From Fusarium oxysporum f. sp. lycopersici 4287 (Eukaryota > Ascomycota > Sordariomycetes > Hypocreales > Nectriaceae), in contig NC_030995.1 in NCBI RefSeq assembly GCF_000149955.1, positions 2,373,453 through 2,437,452 of the forward strand: a stretch of 64,000 bases of DNA, read 5' to 3'. The notes below the pieces were generated by a model that saw only the letters and a list, made by a program, of their open reading frames with translations, was not told where the DNA came from and did no database searches. Every line of letters begins with the position of its first letter. Position 1 is the first letter of the stretch. Of the stretch, positions 56,368 through 64,000 are shown one piece after another. The translations under genes and the position numbers were made by a program.

Positions 56368-59300
56368 TCAGGGCACAGAGTCATCGTGGACTTCAGTACT
56401 CCAAATAATACGACCTGCTTCCTCGATCGGACATGCACTGACTCGAATTGCTTCTAGAAAGTGGCCATGGCTGACGGCGTTCAATGGTTTAGTGAGTCCG
56501 TCTGCTACCTGCTCATGTGTGCTGACGTATTGTACATCAATATTCCCGGCTTCAACTTCTTCTCGGATATGGTGCTCGGTTAACGGAATGTGCTTTGTCC
56601 GTTGGTGAAGCTCAGGGTTTCTGCATAGCTTTAGGGAACCCTGATTATCGCCGTTCAGTGGGATAGGCATATGTAGCGGAAGGAACAGTTCAGAGAAGAG
56701 GTTCCTAGTCCAGGCTAATTCTCTGGCACACTGGGAGAGTGCTGTATATTCAGCCTCGGTAGTCGATAGTGCCACTGTTTCGTGCCGTTTGGCCCTCCAT
56801 GAGACTGTAGATCCTTCAAGTTGAACAAGCCATCCAAACGTCGATCTTCCCGTAACAGTGTCGCCTTTCCAATCCGAGTCGGCCCAAGCTGTGATGCTCC
56901 AAGCGGATTCAGGATCTTTCTTGACGCCCCCAAGCACCAGGCCGTGGTCCCTTGTCTGCTGTAGATAGCGAAGACCTCTTTTGATCAATCGTGAATGTGC
57001 TGGTGATGGATTCGACATGTATCTTGAGAGTACCGAGAGTAGGAAAGCTAAATCGGGTCTGGTTTGGGTCATTCCATACATCAGCGAGCCGGTTTTCGAG
57101 CTATAGTCTTCTCGTTCTTCTGGAGAAGCCGAGTCGCCATTGTCTCTTGGTTGCAGTGTCGAGAGTGAATTTCGCTCCATCGGGGTCTTGACCGGTCGGC
57201 AATCTTCCAAGCCGAATTTCTTCAGTATTCTGGTAAAATATGCATCCTGGGAAAGGTAGATCAGCCTTGAGTTCCTGTCTCGGGTTATTCTTACTCCAAG
57301 AAAATGGCTGGCGGGACCGAGATCAGTCATCGTAAAGATCTCTCCCAGGCGGGCTTTGTACCCTTGGATTGCTTCCTTGTTGCTGCCCATGATGAGGAAG
57401 TCATCCACATATGTGATGATAATCACTCCCGTTGTGGGATTGTGATATACGGCCGTGTCAGACGTTGCTTGTCTGAAGTCAAGGGATTCTAAGGTCTTCT
57501 TCAGCTTCTTTTGCCATTGCCGAGGCGCCTGTTTGAGTCCGTAGAGGGATTTGATCAATTTGCAGATCTTCTCAGTTGAGAATCCTGCCGGACGGTCTTC
57601 TGGGTGTTGATCGAAATACTCGACAAGTCCTTCCGGCATTTCGATAAAGACTTGTTCATCGAGATCCCCTTCCAGGAACGCCGTCGACACGTCCATCTGC
57701 TCAATTTCCCAGTCAAGACAGGCAGCAACGGTGAGGAGGATTCTCCAAGTCGCCGCTTTGGCAACAGAGGCAAAAGTCTGGTTGTAGTCAAAGCCGAACT
57801 GTTGTTCAAAGCCTCTGACCACCAGCCGTGCCTTGAACTTGTCGAGGTTGCCGTCCTCGTTTTTCTTGACCTTGAATACCCACTTGACTGTAAGTGGCCT
57901 ATTGTGAGCTTGGGTGCGGTCCAGCATGCGCCAAGCTCCTTTCTTGAGGAGGCTGCGCAGCTCACTGTGTATTGCTCTGAGCCAATGCTCCCTTTGCGGA
58001 CCTTGAAGCGCTTCAGTCATTGTTTTGGGCTCAGTGATCACCTCTTTTCGGAGATCGGGCAGCTTAGCTGATGTCATGGATGTTGTCGTCTGTCCATGCT
58101 GAGGATTATGCACCTCAGCATGCTGAAGATTGTTCACTTCAGACCTTTGTGGGCTTGGAGTCTTTGTCTGCTCCGTGACGGACTGTGGCCGGCTTGAGAT
58201 GGGAGCTCCGTTCTTGCGGATTTCCGGCTCAACATCATGCTCAGTTTCGGTCAGGAGTTCTGTCTCCCCAACCTTTTCGTAGAATTGTACATTTGCAGAG
58301 CGGACGATCTGATGTCCCTTCCTGCGAGAGGGCACCCAGCAGGTGTAGATCTGTGAACCTTCCATGCATAGGTAGATTCCAGCCTCTCCTCTTGGGCCAA
58401 ACTTGTGTGATCTCAATCTTCGTTCCTGCGGTATGTGTATCGTGACTTGTGAGCCGCAGATTCGTTCTCCGGACAGATCCGGCTTGTTGTCTTGTCCGGG
58501 AAAGGCCTCGTTGAGAAAGCTTTCCATGGGAGTGAGGCCATCAATTGCCCTGGTGGCTGTCACGTTTGTCTTGCGCACCATATCTTCCAGGACCAATGGC
58601 CAGAGCTCTATCGGGATTCTTTCCGACTCCATGGTTGCTCTGACTTTGTCAAAGATGATGCGGTTAGAGCGCTCAGCAACTCCGTTAAATTCAGGAGTAT
58701 ATGGTATCGTCTTGATGATCTTGACGCCGTGAGTGTACTCGAGGTTCTTGAGAGACGCACCATAGAGCTCAGAGCCGCCATCCATCTGGATTGCGTACAC
58801 TCGGATGCCATACTGAGTTCGTATCTTGGAGATGAGCTGGCCTAGGAGTTCCGAAGCCATCCCCTTCCTCGTGAATGTGTAGGCCCATCTCATTCGATGC
58901 CTGTCATCTGTGGCAATCATTCCCCATCGTTCGCCTCTAATGCCCGGTGGATTGACTTTGAAGGTGTCAACATGAATGAACCCGGCCCTGGAGGCTCGTT
59001 TCCGTTTATTTCGCGGAGTCCATCGTAGGGCCTTTGCGATGTCGCAGGCGAGGCAGTAATTGAAAGGCTGATGGTCGTGGTGGCCGTCACAGTACATTCC
59101 TTTGGTCATTTTGGCAGTCTGTGACACCTGATATGCGTTAACATGGCCGAGTCTTCGGTGCCAAAGGTCGACATTCAGGCATTGATTTGATGAAGCAGTG
59201 TGGTGATTGCATGGTTCTGGCTGGAGTTCCCAGGCGGCCTGGTTTGAAACAGTAGTCTTTCCGACCTCAGTGTTCACGTACAGACCGTCCCTTCCTATGC

Positions 59301-60783
59301 GGAGGAGACCAAAGACATCTCCTGTTGGGTCATACATGTCGTTCCCGTCTATCCAGCCGCCGTTCTTGTATAGCCTGAGTCCTGACATGACATTTACCGG
59401 AAACTCAGGGATGAACAGCGTGTCTTTGAGGTTAATTGTGACCTGCTCACCCCATTTGTTTATGAAGCAAATTTTGACTGTCCCCCTACCGAATGGGTAC
59501 ACCTTCCCACCGCCCGTAACGAGGACCGTTCGGGTTGCAGGCTGCAGTTCTGTGAATAGGCTTTGGTCGTTGCAGATGTGGACTGACGAACCTGTGTCGA
59601 ACAGCCATTCTGCGGTTGAAGAGATGTTATCAAGGGAGACCTTACACGTCTCTGTATTGTCCATAGGTAGCTCGTCTGAGACGCTGTCTTCAAGGATCAG
59701 AAAAGATCGCTCGACTGTCATATGATTTGATTCCTTGATATGGAGATTCTTGGTGTTGTCCCGTTGAAGATCATGCTCCATGAGTTCCTTGGCGAGGCGG
59801 ACTGCCCAGTCAGGTCGCTTATCCTTATGGGCAAACCAACAATCATTTTCGTGATGTCCTCTCTTCTTGCAGTTCGTGCAGGTATGGTCCTTATGCTTGC
59901 CGACCCGATGATTGGTTTCCTGGCTGGATTTGTTCGTGGCTCGTAGGTTCTTTGAAGAGCCTCTCCTCCGGCCGCTTGCCTCTTGCTTTCTTGCGGTCAG
60001 GCCCTTCCTTCCGGTCTTTTTACTGTGAGCCCAGTACGTTGAGGCAGTGCCATGACTATCATCATCATCTGATGACCTGTTTTCATCAATGAGATCTTGC
60101 TGCATTGATCGTAGTGTTGGCGGATGCTCCGAGCGTAGGAGAGCGCGCTGTCTGGCAGTCCAGTCGGGGTACTCGTTCTCGCAGGCAGTCAGATAAACAA
60201 CCTTTTTGAGGGTATCTGAGATTGGTTCTTTCTGCTCGAGGAGAAGTTTGACGAGTCGTTCAAAGTCGACATTAAATTGTGGAATTGTCTCGTAAGAGCT
60301 TGTTTTGATCCGGATGAACTGGTAAAGTGTTGTCTGCAGAAGAACTGGGCCCGTGCCAATACAATAGGCCTGGAGAAGGTTGAACATCTCCTGGGGATTC
60401 TCAATCCCGACTAGTTGACTAAGTGCTTCTCCAGTGCAGTTACCTCGGATGGAGACGGCAGCTTTTGCCGCCCTGATCTTTTGATCCATAGTCTGCTGTT
60501 CCTCGGGAGGGTAATCACCAAAGACAGCATCTTCGAGACCATTGATTCGAAGAATGGCCTTCTGAGCTGGGCAATATTGCTCCCAATTGGAGGGTCCGCC
60601 TAGCTTGAGCTCTTGCGGAAGGAAAAGAGTATTCTTTTCAGAGATGACCGTGGTACTGTCATACATTGAGGATGGTGTGTGGTCTTGACCTGAAGCACCA
60701 GGTCGCGACGATTCGGATGCAGGCGATACTCTGATTGTGTTGCGGGTTCGCATGGTGGAACGTGGGGCTCGTCGTGACGTCAT
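56368..60783 (-). CDS. copia gag-pol polyprotein
   Basis: One uninterrupted frame of 1471 aa from ATG 60783. Order of domains: gag (about 60-230), CCHC zinc knuckle CTNCKKRGHHENDC (302-315), aspartic protease LFDTGSSVH (about 395), GAG-pre-integrase/HHCC zinc region starting WHRRLGHVN, integrase core with Asp in HVDTF, Asp in QMDGGSE and Glu in NGVAERSNR, reverse transcriptase with QMDVSTAFLEGDL and the active-site YVDDFLIMG, and RNase H with WADSDWKGD and ALSTTEAEYTALS. Protease before integrase before RT is the Ty1/copia order. All catalytic residues I looked for are present. Gag and Pol share one frame without a shift. Confidence 0.96.
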   Translation of the reverse strand: MTSRRAPRSTMRTRNTIRVSPASESSRPGASGQDHTPSSMYDSTTVISEKNTLFLPQELKLGGPSNWEQYCPAQKAILRINGLEDAVFGDYPPEEQQTMDQKIRAAKAAVSIRGNCTGEALSQLVGIENPQEMFNLLQAYCIGTGPVLLQTTLYQFIRIKTSSYETIPQFNVDFERLVKLLLEQKEPISDTLKKVVYLTACENEYPDWTARQRALLRSEHPPTLRSMQQDLIDENRSSDDDDSHGTASTYWAHSKKTGRKGLTARKQEASGRRRGSSKNLRATNKSSQETNHRVGKHKDHTCTNCKKRGHHENDCWFAHKDKRPDWAVRLAKELMEHDLQRDNTKNLHIKESNHMTVERSFLILEDSVSDELPMDNTETCKVSLDNISSTAEWLFDTGSSVHICNDQSLFTELQPATRTVLVTGGGKVYPFGRGTVKICFINKWGEQVTINLKDTLFIPEFPVNVMSGLRLYKNGGWIDGNDMYDPTGDVFGLLRIGRDGLYVNTEVGKTTVSNQAAWELQPEPCNHHTASSNQCLNVDLWHRRLGHVNAYQVSQTAKMTKGMYCDGHHDHQPFNYCLACDIAKALRWTPRNKRKRASRAGFIHVDTFKVNPPGIRGERWGMIATDDRHRMRWAYTFTRKGMASELLGQLISKIRTQYGIRVYAIQMDGGSELYGASLKNLEYTHGVKIIKTIPYTPEFNGVAERSNRIIFDKVRATMESERIPIELWPLVLEDMVRKTNVTATRAIDGLTPMESFLNEAFPGQDNKPDLSGERICGSQVTIHIPQERRLRSHKFGPRGEAGIYLCMEGSQIYTCWVPSRRKGHQIVRSANVQFYEKVGETELLTETEHDVEPEIRKNGAPISSRPQSVTEQTKTPSPQRSEVNNLQHAEVHNPQHGQTTTSMTSAKLPDLRKEVITEPKTMTEALQGPQREHWLRAIHSELRSLLKKGAWRMLDRTQAHNRPLTVKWVFKVKKNEDGNLDKFKARLVVRGFEQQFGFDYNQTFASVAKAATWRILLTVAACLDWEIEQMDVSTAFLEGDLDEQVFIEMPEGLVEYFDQHPEDRPAGFSTEKICKLIKSLYGLKQAPRQWQKKLKKTLESLDFRQATSDTAVYHNPTTGVIIITYVDDFLIMGSNKEAIQGYKARLGEIFTMTDLGPASHFLGVRITRDRNSRLIYLSQDAYFTRILKKFGLEDCRPVKTPMERNSLSTLQPRDNGDSASPEEREDYSSKTGSLMYGMTQTRPDLAFLLSVLSRYMSNPSPAHSRLIKRGLRYLQQTRDHGLVLGGVKKDPESAWSITAWADSDWKGDTVTGRSTFGWLVQLEGSTVSWRAKRHETVALSTTEAEYTALSQCARELAWTRNLFSELFLPLHMPIPLNGDNQGSLKLCRNPELHQRTKHIPLTEHHIREEVEAGNIDVQYVSTHEQVADGLTKPLNAVSHGHFLEAIRVSACPIEEAGRIIWSTEVHDDSVP

Positions 60784-60836
60784 CTTGAGTTGAAGTTTGG
60801 TTCTTTGATTCAGAAGAGAAACCCGGTGTTTGCTAA

Positions 60837-60851
60837 CCCGGGCTCATAACC
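60837..60851 (-). promoter_or_regulatory. primer-binding site, complementary to the initiator tRNA-Met anticodon arm
   Basis: Directly after the 5' LTR the element strand reads GGTTATGAGCCCGGG. The complement CCCGGGCTCATAACC contains the CAT anticodon in the setting of the initiator tRNA-Met anticodon stem-loop, not the tRNA 3' end. Drosophila copia and yeast Ty5 prime from such a half-tRNA, so the same mechanism is inferred here. Confidence 0.75.
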
Positions 60852-61048
60852 TGTTGTTTATATTGCGCAGTAGTGCTAGGTGAAAATATATATTTTTGTA
60901 TAACTTGATTGTTCATTAGTGAGATGAGAGTTCTTCTCAGGTTTATATCTCTAAATGATTTCATCTAGGACTTTAAACTTTAAATCTAGGACTTTCAGAC
61001 TGTTAGTCTGAATCCTGAAGGGAAGGGGGATCCCCGGATTTTCCAACA
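60852..61048 (-). repeat. 5' LTR of the copia element
   Basis: 197 bp, same sequence as 56151-56347. On the element's strand it precedes the primer-binding site. The U3/R/U5 borders cannot be read directly. Confidence 0.95.
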
Positions 61049-61053
61049 ATGAG
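61049..61053. repeat. target-site duplication ATGAG (right)
   Basis: Second copy of ATGAG, directly after the LTR that ends at 61048. Confidence 0.95.
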
Positions 61054-61488
61054 TCCAGGCGGTCCATCGTGGCCATCACGCTCGATGAGTGGATGGAGCC
61101 TCAAAGGGATAAATGCAAGTGCCTGCAGTCTCCAGAATGCCCTATCACGGCTATAGGAAGCGGCCGCGATCTGATACACGCTCGCAGGTTCGACGGCGAC
61201 AAGTGGGACCTTCTACGGCTAGCGGCGTCGCGAGGCGACGAGCAGTGTCGCTGGGATGGACTTATTCGCGTCAGTATCTGGTTCCCTGCTCCGGATCTGC
61301 GAAAAAGGTTTGGTGGCGAGCCTTGTGAGTGTTCCAAGGAGACAGAGGGCGAGCTCGAGTCTTGCCACCTGCGGGGGCACCAGGGTATCTTGGGGGTGGT
61401 GAGGGATTTCTACCGAAGGCTGCTGATACAATATTATGAGCAGACTAACAACCGCATGGACGTGGTGGATCGTCCCCCTCATGGGTGA

Positions 61489-63281
61489 TCAGTTTGAGTG
61501 GACTCCTCATATTGGGATGGCGTGGCATGGAACGGCCAAGTAGGCAATGGTTTTTTTGCCTCTCATGTCCTGAACTAGATCTTAGAGAGCTGATAGATTT
61601 CAACGTCTCGGAAAGTCTCGAATTCGTCGTCGGTTTCCATCGGGGGCAACTTAGGGACAAGCTGCACTAGGTCGGTTTTAGATGTTCCTAGCTAGATATG
61701 TTTTTAATTCATCGTCACGTTATAATTGCAAACTCGGGCAGGAGCAGAATTCCACTCCTTGCTTATAGACTCTATATGATCTAGAATTTGTTGTATCATC
61801 TTATATCTAGACATGCCGTATTCGAACGACAAGTCAAGGATCACATCAGGCTTTGACTTAGTCGGGCTAAGAGTGATATTCGAAGCAAGGCCATGTTTAA
61901 TTCTAGGTCGAGCACCTCGTACTACTTTCCGATCAGCGTGGATGGGAAGATTAGGTTATCCACGGCTGGTGTAGATGGTGTTCCGTGCTTTCATTATAGC
62001 TTGGCCCATCGATGGCAGCGAGATCGAATAAAATATTAGAGACCTAGGTTCCTAGCTTAAAATTAACTGGGATACTACTGGTAATGCGAGACAATAGCTA
62101 GCCGAGCTTTTATAGTGTGATTTCTCAAAAAGAATTACCAAGGTTCACCTTGACTCTTAATAAAATGCTTACTATGTGAAATGCTCTTATATTAGAGATT
62201 CAAACCGTTAAGGAAGCCCATAGGCATCACCATGATATGATCAATAATCCCAATTCTATCTCAGTCAAGGAGAGGCAACCCAGCGCGGGTATGAGGTGCT
62301 TACGTCTGCCAGCCTCTGCTCACCCTTGCCTTACACTTAGCGGTGCACAAGTGTGTCCTAGCCACTATCATCCCATACAGAATCACGTTCTATTTTTCCA
62401 ATTCATAAGACACTCTAGAGTATAAGCTATCAAATTCAGTTATCTCAGTTTCACAAATTAAGGAAACTGCCTTTTTGCCTTATGCTTCCTAGCAAGCCTC
62501 CTACTAGTATTATGGATAAAGCCCCTCCGGCTATGGGCTCAAATAGCAACAGCAGCCACGCCGGCGGCCTAAATAGCTGCGGCTAAGAGCTGCGGCTATC
62601 AGCTACAGCTCACTGGCTCCCCCAACTCCGAGGTATACCTTGTATCTCTGGCTGATTATGCAAAGCACTAGGCAATCCCAGGAGGCCGCACTATCTATAT
62701 TCTCTGCATGGTAGGCTTTGTTTTGTTATTTCAGGAGTGGGATAAAAGTAATAGGCATCGATAATAATAGCTCGCGAGGCCGAGGGTATACTGCGCCTTT
62801 CCGTTGCCTAGTCTCCTGTCAATTTAGACCGCAATTGCTTGTTCGTTTTCCCGCTTGTTTCCAGCAATCCTTGCTCTGAAATACAATAGCGACTACACAG
62901 TACATCGGAGGCTTCTAGGTAAAGTACGAGGCGGATAGTGCGGCAAAGGCACCAGAGGCCGTGACCAAGTGCCACCACAACTACGGCAGGAGGTAAGCAC
63001 CCAACGCAGCAGTAAACAATCGCCTCCAGTTCAAGCATCTGGCTATTTGGAATCAGAAGGTTTCAATTACAGCTAATTTCCAGGACTTTCATCAAATAAT
63101 AAAAAATTAGGATCCAGGTCCCAAAGAAGGCCTGAGGCTGTCTCCTTGTTTGGGGTTGCTATGACGTTCGTGAGAGATGGACGGGGCATCGGGAATGTTC
63201 CAGGGCCTGAGGCCATAAAAGCAGCCAGAGGTGCCGAGTTACGTGTCGCTTGCGTTTCGTCTCAGGATACTACTATGAACT
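61489..63281. other. gene-free, A/T-rich decayed sequence
   Basis: About 1.8 kb without a supportable gene. 62560-62610 has short inverted and direct repeats of AGCTGCGGCTA type, and many TA-rich segments carry stops in all frames. A stretch near 62610-62710 may be a mutated coding remnant but I cannot name it. Confidence 0.45.
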
Positions 63282-64000
63282 CTAAACTTGCCGAGGCCCG
63301 ACAGTTCGCTCCCTTGGCTTATTGCTTGCCTCGTAGTATCTACCCACAGCCCTCTCCCAAGACTCTTGAATAGTTCCCCAATATTTTTCTGGATTCTTTT
63401 TCATATGCCCAACGTGTCCACTTTCAAATAACTGCCCCTCGCTAGGGTATCCAGCCTCCTGCGAAACGGCCATATATCCTTCAATATGCTGCCACGGAAT
63501 AAGAAAGTCTCCCTTTCCATACAAGAATAGCCTTGTGCTCTTCTTGCTCTCCCACTGCTCATCGGTGAAGATCCTGTGGCTGAACTTAGGCGCAGATTCT
63601 CTTCCCGCGAGATAGTCGAATACATGAATCATGCAGAAGAACCAGGCGCATAGCACTTGTGTTACAATGAATGGCAAGGGGAGCTTTGCTGCTAGCCCGA
63701 TAGCCATGGCGTGAGAAAATCGCTTGAGGTTATCCCACGTAAGATATGGAGTTCCGGGCGTAGAGTCATAGACCGTCAGCGCATGGGGCATCGGCCGGTT
63801 GTAGGTCTCCTTGTAGGCATTCAAGGTGGCTGAGTAATTGATAGTTCCAGAATTAGACATCACGTGGAACAAGACTGAACCGTCTGGTGCATTGTTGGGA
63901 AAAACCTCGTGTATAACCGGAAGCATGGCCTCTGTGCGCTGAGCCACATGGTCGATGAAGCCTTTGTAAATAGGCGACAGGACCGCGACTTGCTTGGCAT
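63282..64000 (-). CDS. DUF829/TMEM53-like alpha/beta hydrolase, N-terminus outside the window
   Basis: The frame is open from the right edge to the stop at 63282 (about 239 residues visible). The DUF829 (PF05705) pattern is seen: VAVLSPIYKGFIDHVAQR near the edge, VLFHVMSNSGTINYSATL (the conserved Ser-containing turn), RLFLYGKGDFLIPWQHIE (the Asp) and FESGHVGHMKKNPEKYW (the His). Human TMEM53 and fungal homologues are predicted membrane-associated hydrolases of unknown substrate. A hydrophobic segment (FIVTQVLCAWFFCMIHVF) may contact membrane. No lesion is seen in the visible part. Confidence 0.85.
   Translation of the reverse strand, partial: AKQVAVLSPIYKGFIDHVAQRTEAMLPVIHEVFPNNAPDGSVLFHVMSNSGTINYSATLNAYKETYNRPMPHALTVYDSTPGTPYLTWDNLKRFSHAMAIGLAAKLPLPFIVTQVLCAWFFCMIHVFDYLAGRESAPKFSHRIFTDEQWESKKSTRLFLYGKGDFLIPWQHIEGYMAVSQEAGYPSEGQLFESGHVGHMKKNPEKYWGTIQESWERAVGRYYEASNKPRERTVGPRQV

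Larger units (their letters stand above)
56151..61048 (-). mobile_element. complete Ty1/copia LTR retrotransposon
   Basis: 4898 bp in minus orientation: 5' LTR 61048-60852, primer-binding site 60851-60837, one gag-pol frame 60783-56368, polypurine tract 56361-56348, 3' LTR 56347-56151. The LTRs are 197 bp, start TGTTG and end CAACA, and show no difference when read side by side. Together with the ATGAG target duplication and an intact frame this indicates a very recent and possibly still active copy. Inserted in the sixth exon of the unknown gene. Confidence 0.96.
53927..61488 (+). pseudogene. unknown fungal protein gene, split by a copia element
   Basis: Exons 53927-54020, 54081-54429, 54510-54951, 55010-55167, 55221-55553, 55625-56150 and, beyond the transposon, 61054-61488 keep a single frame and would give 778 aa. 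I do not recognise the family. The N-terminal 170 residues (MAGVIQLGDAIKFAELAWTV start, then DVRTLHRSLAELEKAV) look alpha-helical and coiled-coil-like, as at the start of some fungal NLR-type or signalling proteins. The middle is mixed, then a Ser/Thr-rich linker, then a Cys-rich C-terminus (KCKCLQSPECP, CECSKE) in the part after the insertion. With the insertion in place, translation runs 18 codons into the LTR and stops at 56207. The host part is otherwise free of lesions, so loss of function is recent. Confidence 0.82.

Noticed and set aside
57604..58071. 155-codon plus-strand frame within the copia element
   Set aside because: Antisense to the reverse-transcriptase region of an intact gag-pol frame; no independent evidence.

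Overview
The window is eukaryotic, from a filamentous ascomycete (Pezizomycotina). Genes carry short introns (about 38-147 nt, mostly 45-75) with GT..AG ends and CTAAC/CTGAC-like branch sites. There are three Zn2Cys6 regulators, NmrA-like, GH47 and Fung_rhodopsin proteins, and Tc1 and Ty1/copia transposons. The gene content resembles an accessory or subtelomeric region of a Sordariomycete such as Fusarium; the genus is an inference from gene content only. I found no tRNA, rRNA or CRISPR. All exon junctions below were built by eye from frame and splice consensus.

Layout. 1-2.9 kb: a truncated FAD-linked oxidase and an NmrA-like reductase. 3.4-4.7 kb: a Tc1-type transposon with one frame lesion. 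4.8-14.2 kb: a Zn2Cys6 regulator, an alpha/beta hydrolase, a relic of a short-chain dehydrogenase, a small membrane protein, a secreted GH47 mannosidase and a secreted acidic Gly/Ser-rich protein whose 3' end is out of frame. 15.7-19.2 kb: an Old Yellow Enzyme divergent from a DHA2 efflux pump. 20.2-37.2 kb: a dense catabolic or metabolite cluster made of a PuuE-like cyclic amide hydrolase, regulator, NCS1 permease, amidase, PrpF-family isomerase, second regulator, mitochondrial tricarboxylate carrier and an ACS/Dal5-type permease. 37.4-48.9 kb: a rhodopsin-domain membrane protein, then two divergent pairs (cyclase / sugar-type MFS and SDR / aldehyde dehydrogenase) and a BAHD acyltransferase. 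50.6-53.2 kb: an APC amino-acid permease. 53.9-61.5 kb: an unknown multi-exon gene split by a very young copia element. 63.3-64 kb: the end of a DUF829/TMEM53-like gene.

How it may work together. The 20-29 kb genes have promoters rich in GATA (AreA/NIT2-type) sites and look like a nitrogen-scavenging module: import of a nucleobase-like compound, ring opening by the PuuE-like enzyme, and amide hydrolysis. The 28.9-37.2 kb genes combine a PrpF-family isomerase, a regulator, a mitochondrial tricarboxylate carrier and a plasma-membrane carboxylate permease. That is the parts list of the Ustilago itaconate/trans-aconitate cluster without its decarboxylase. The 39.9-46.9 kb divergent pairs would suit uptake and oxidation of a carbon source through an aldehyde.

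Mobile elements. The copia element (56151-61048) has two LTRs that read as identical, a 5-bp target duplication, an open 1471-residue gag-pol frame and a half-tRNA-type primer site. Removing it rejoins the host gene in frame.
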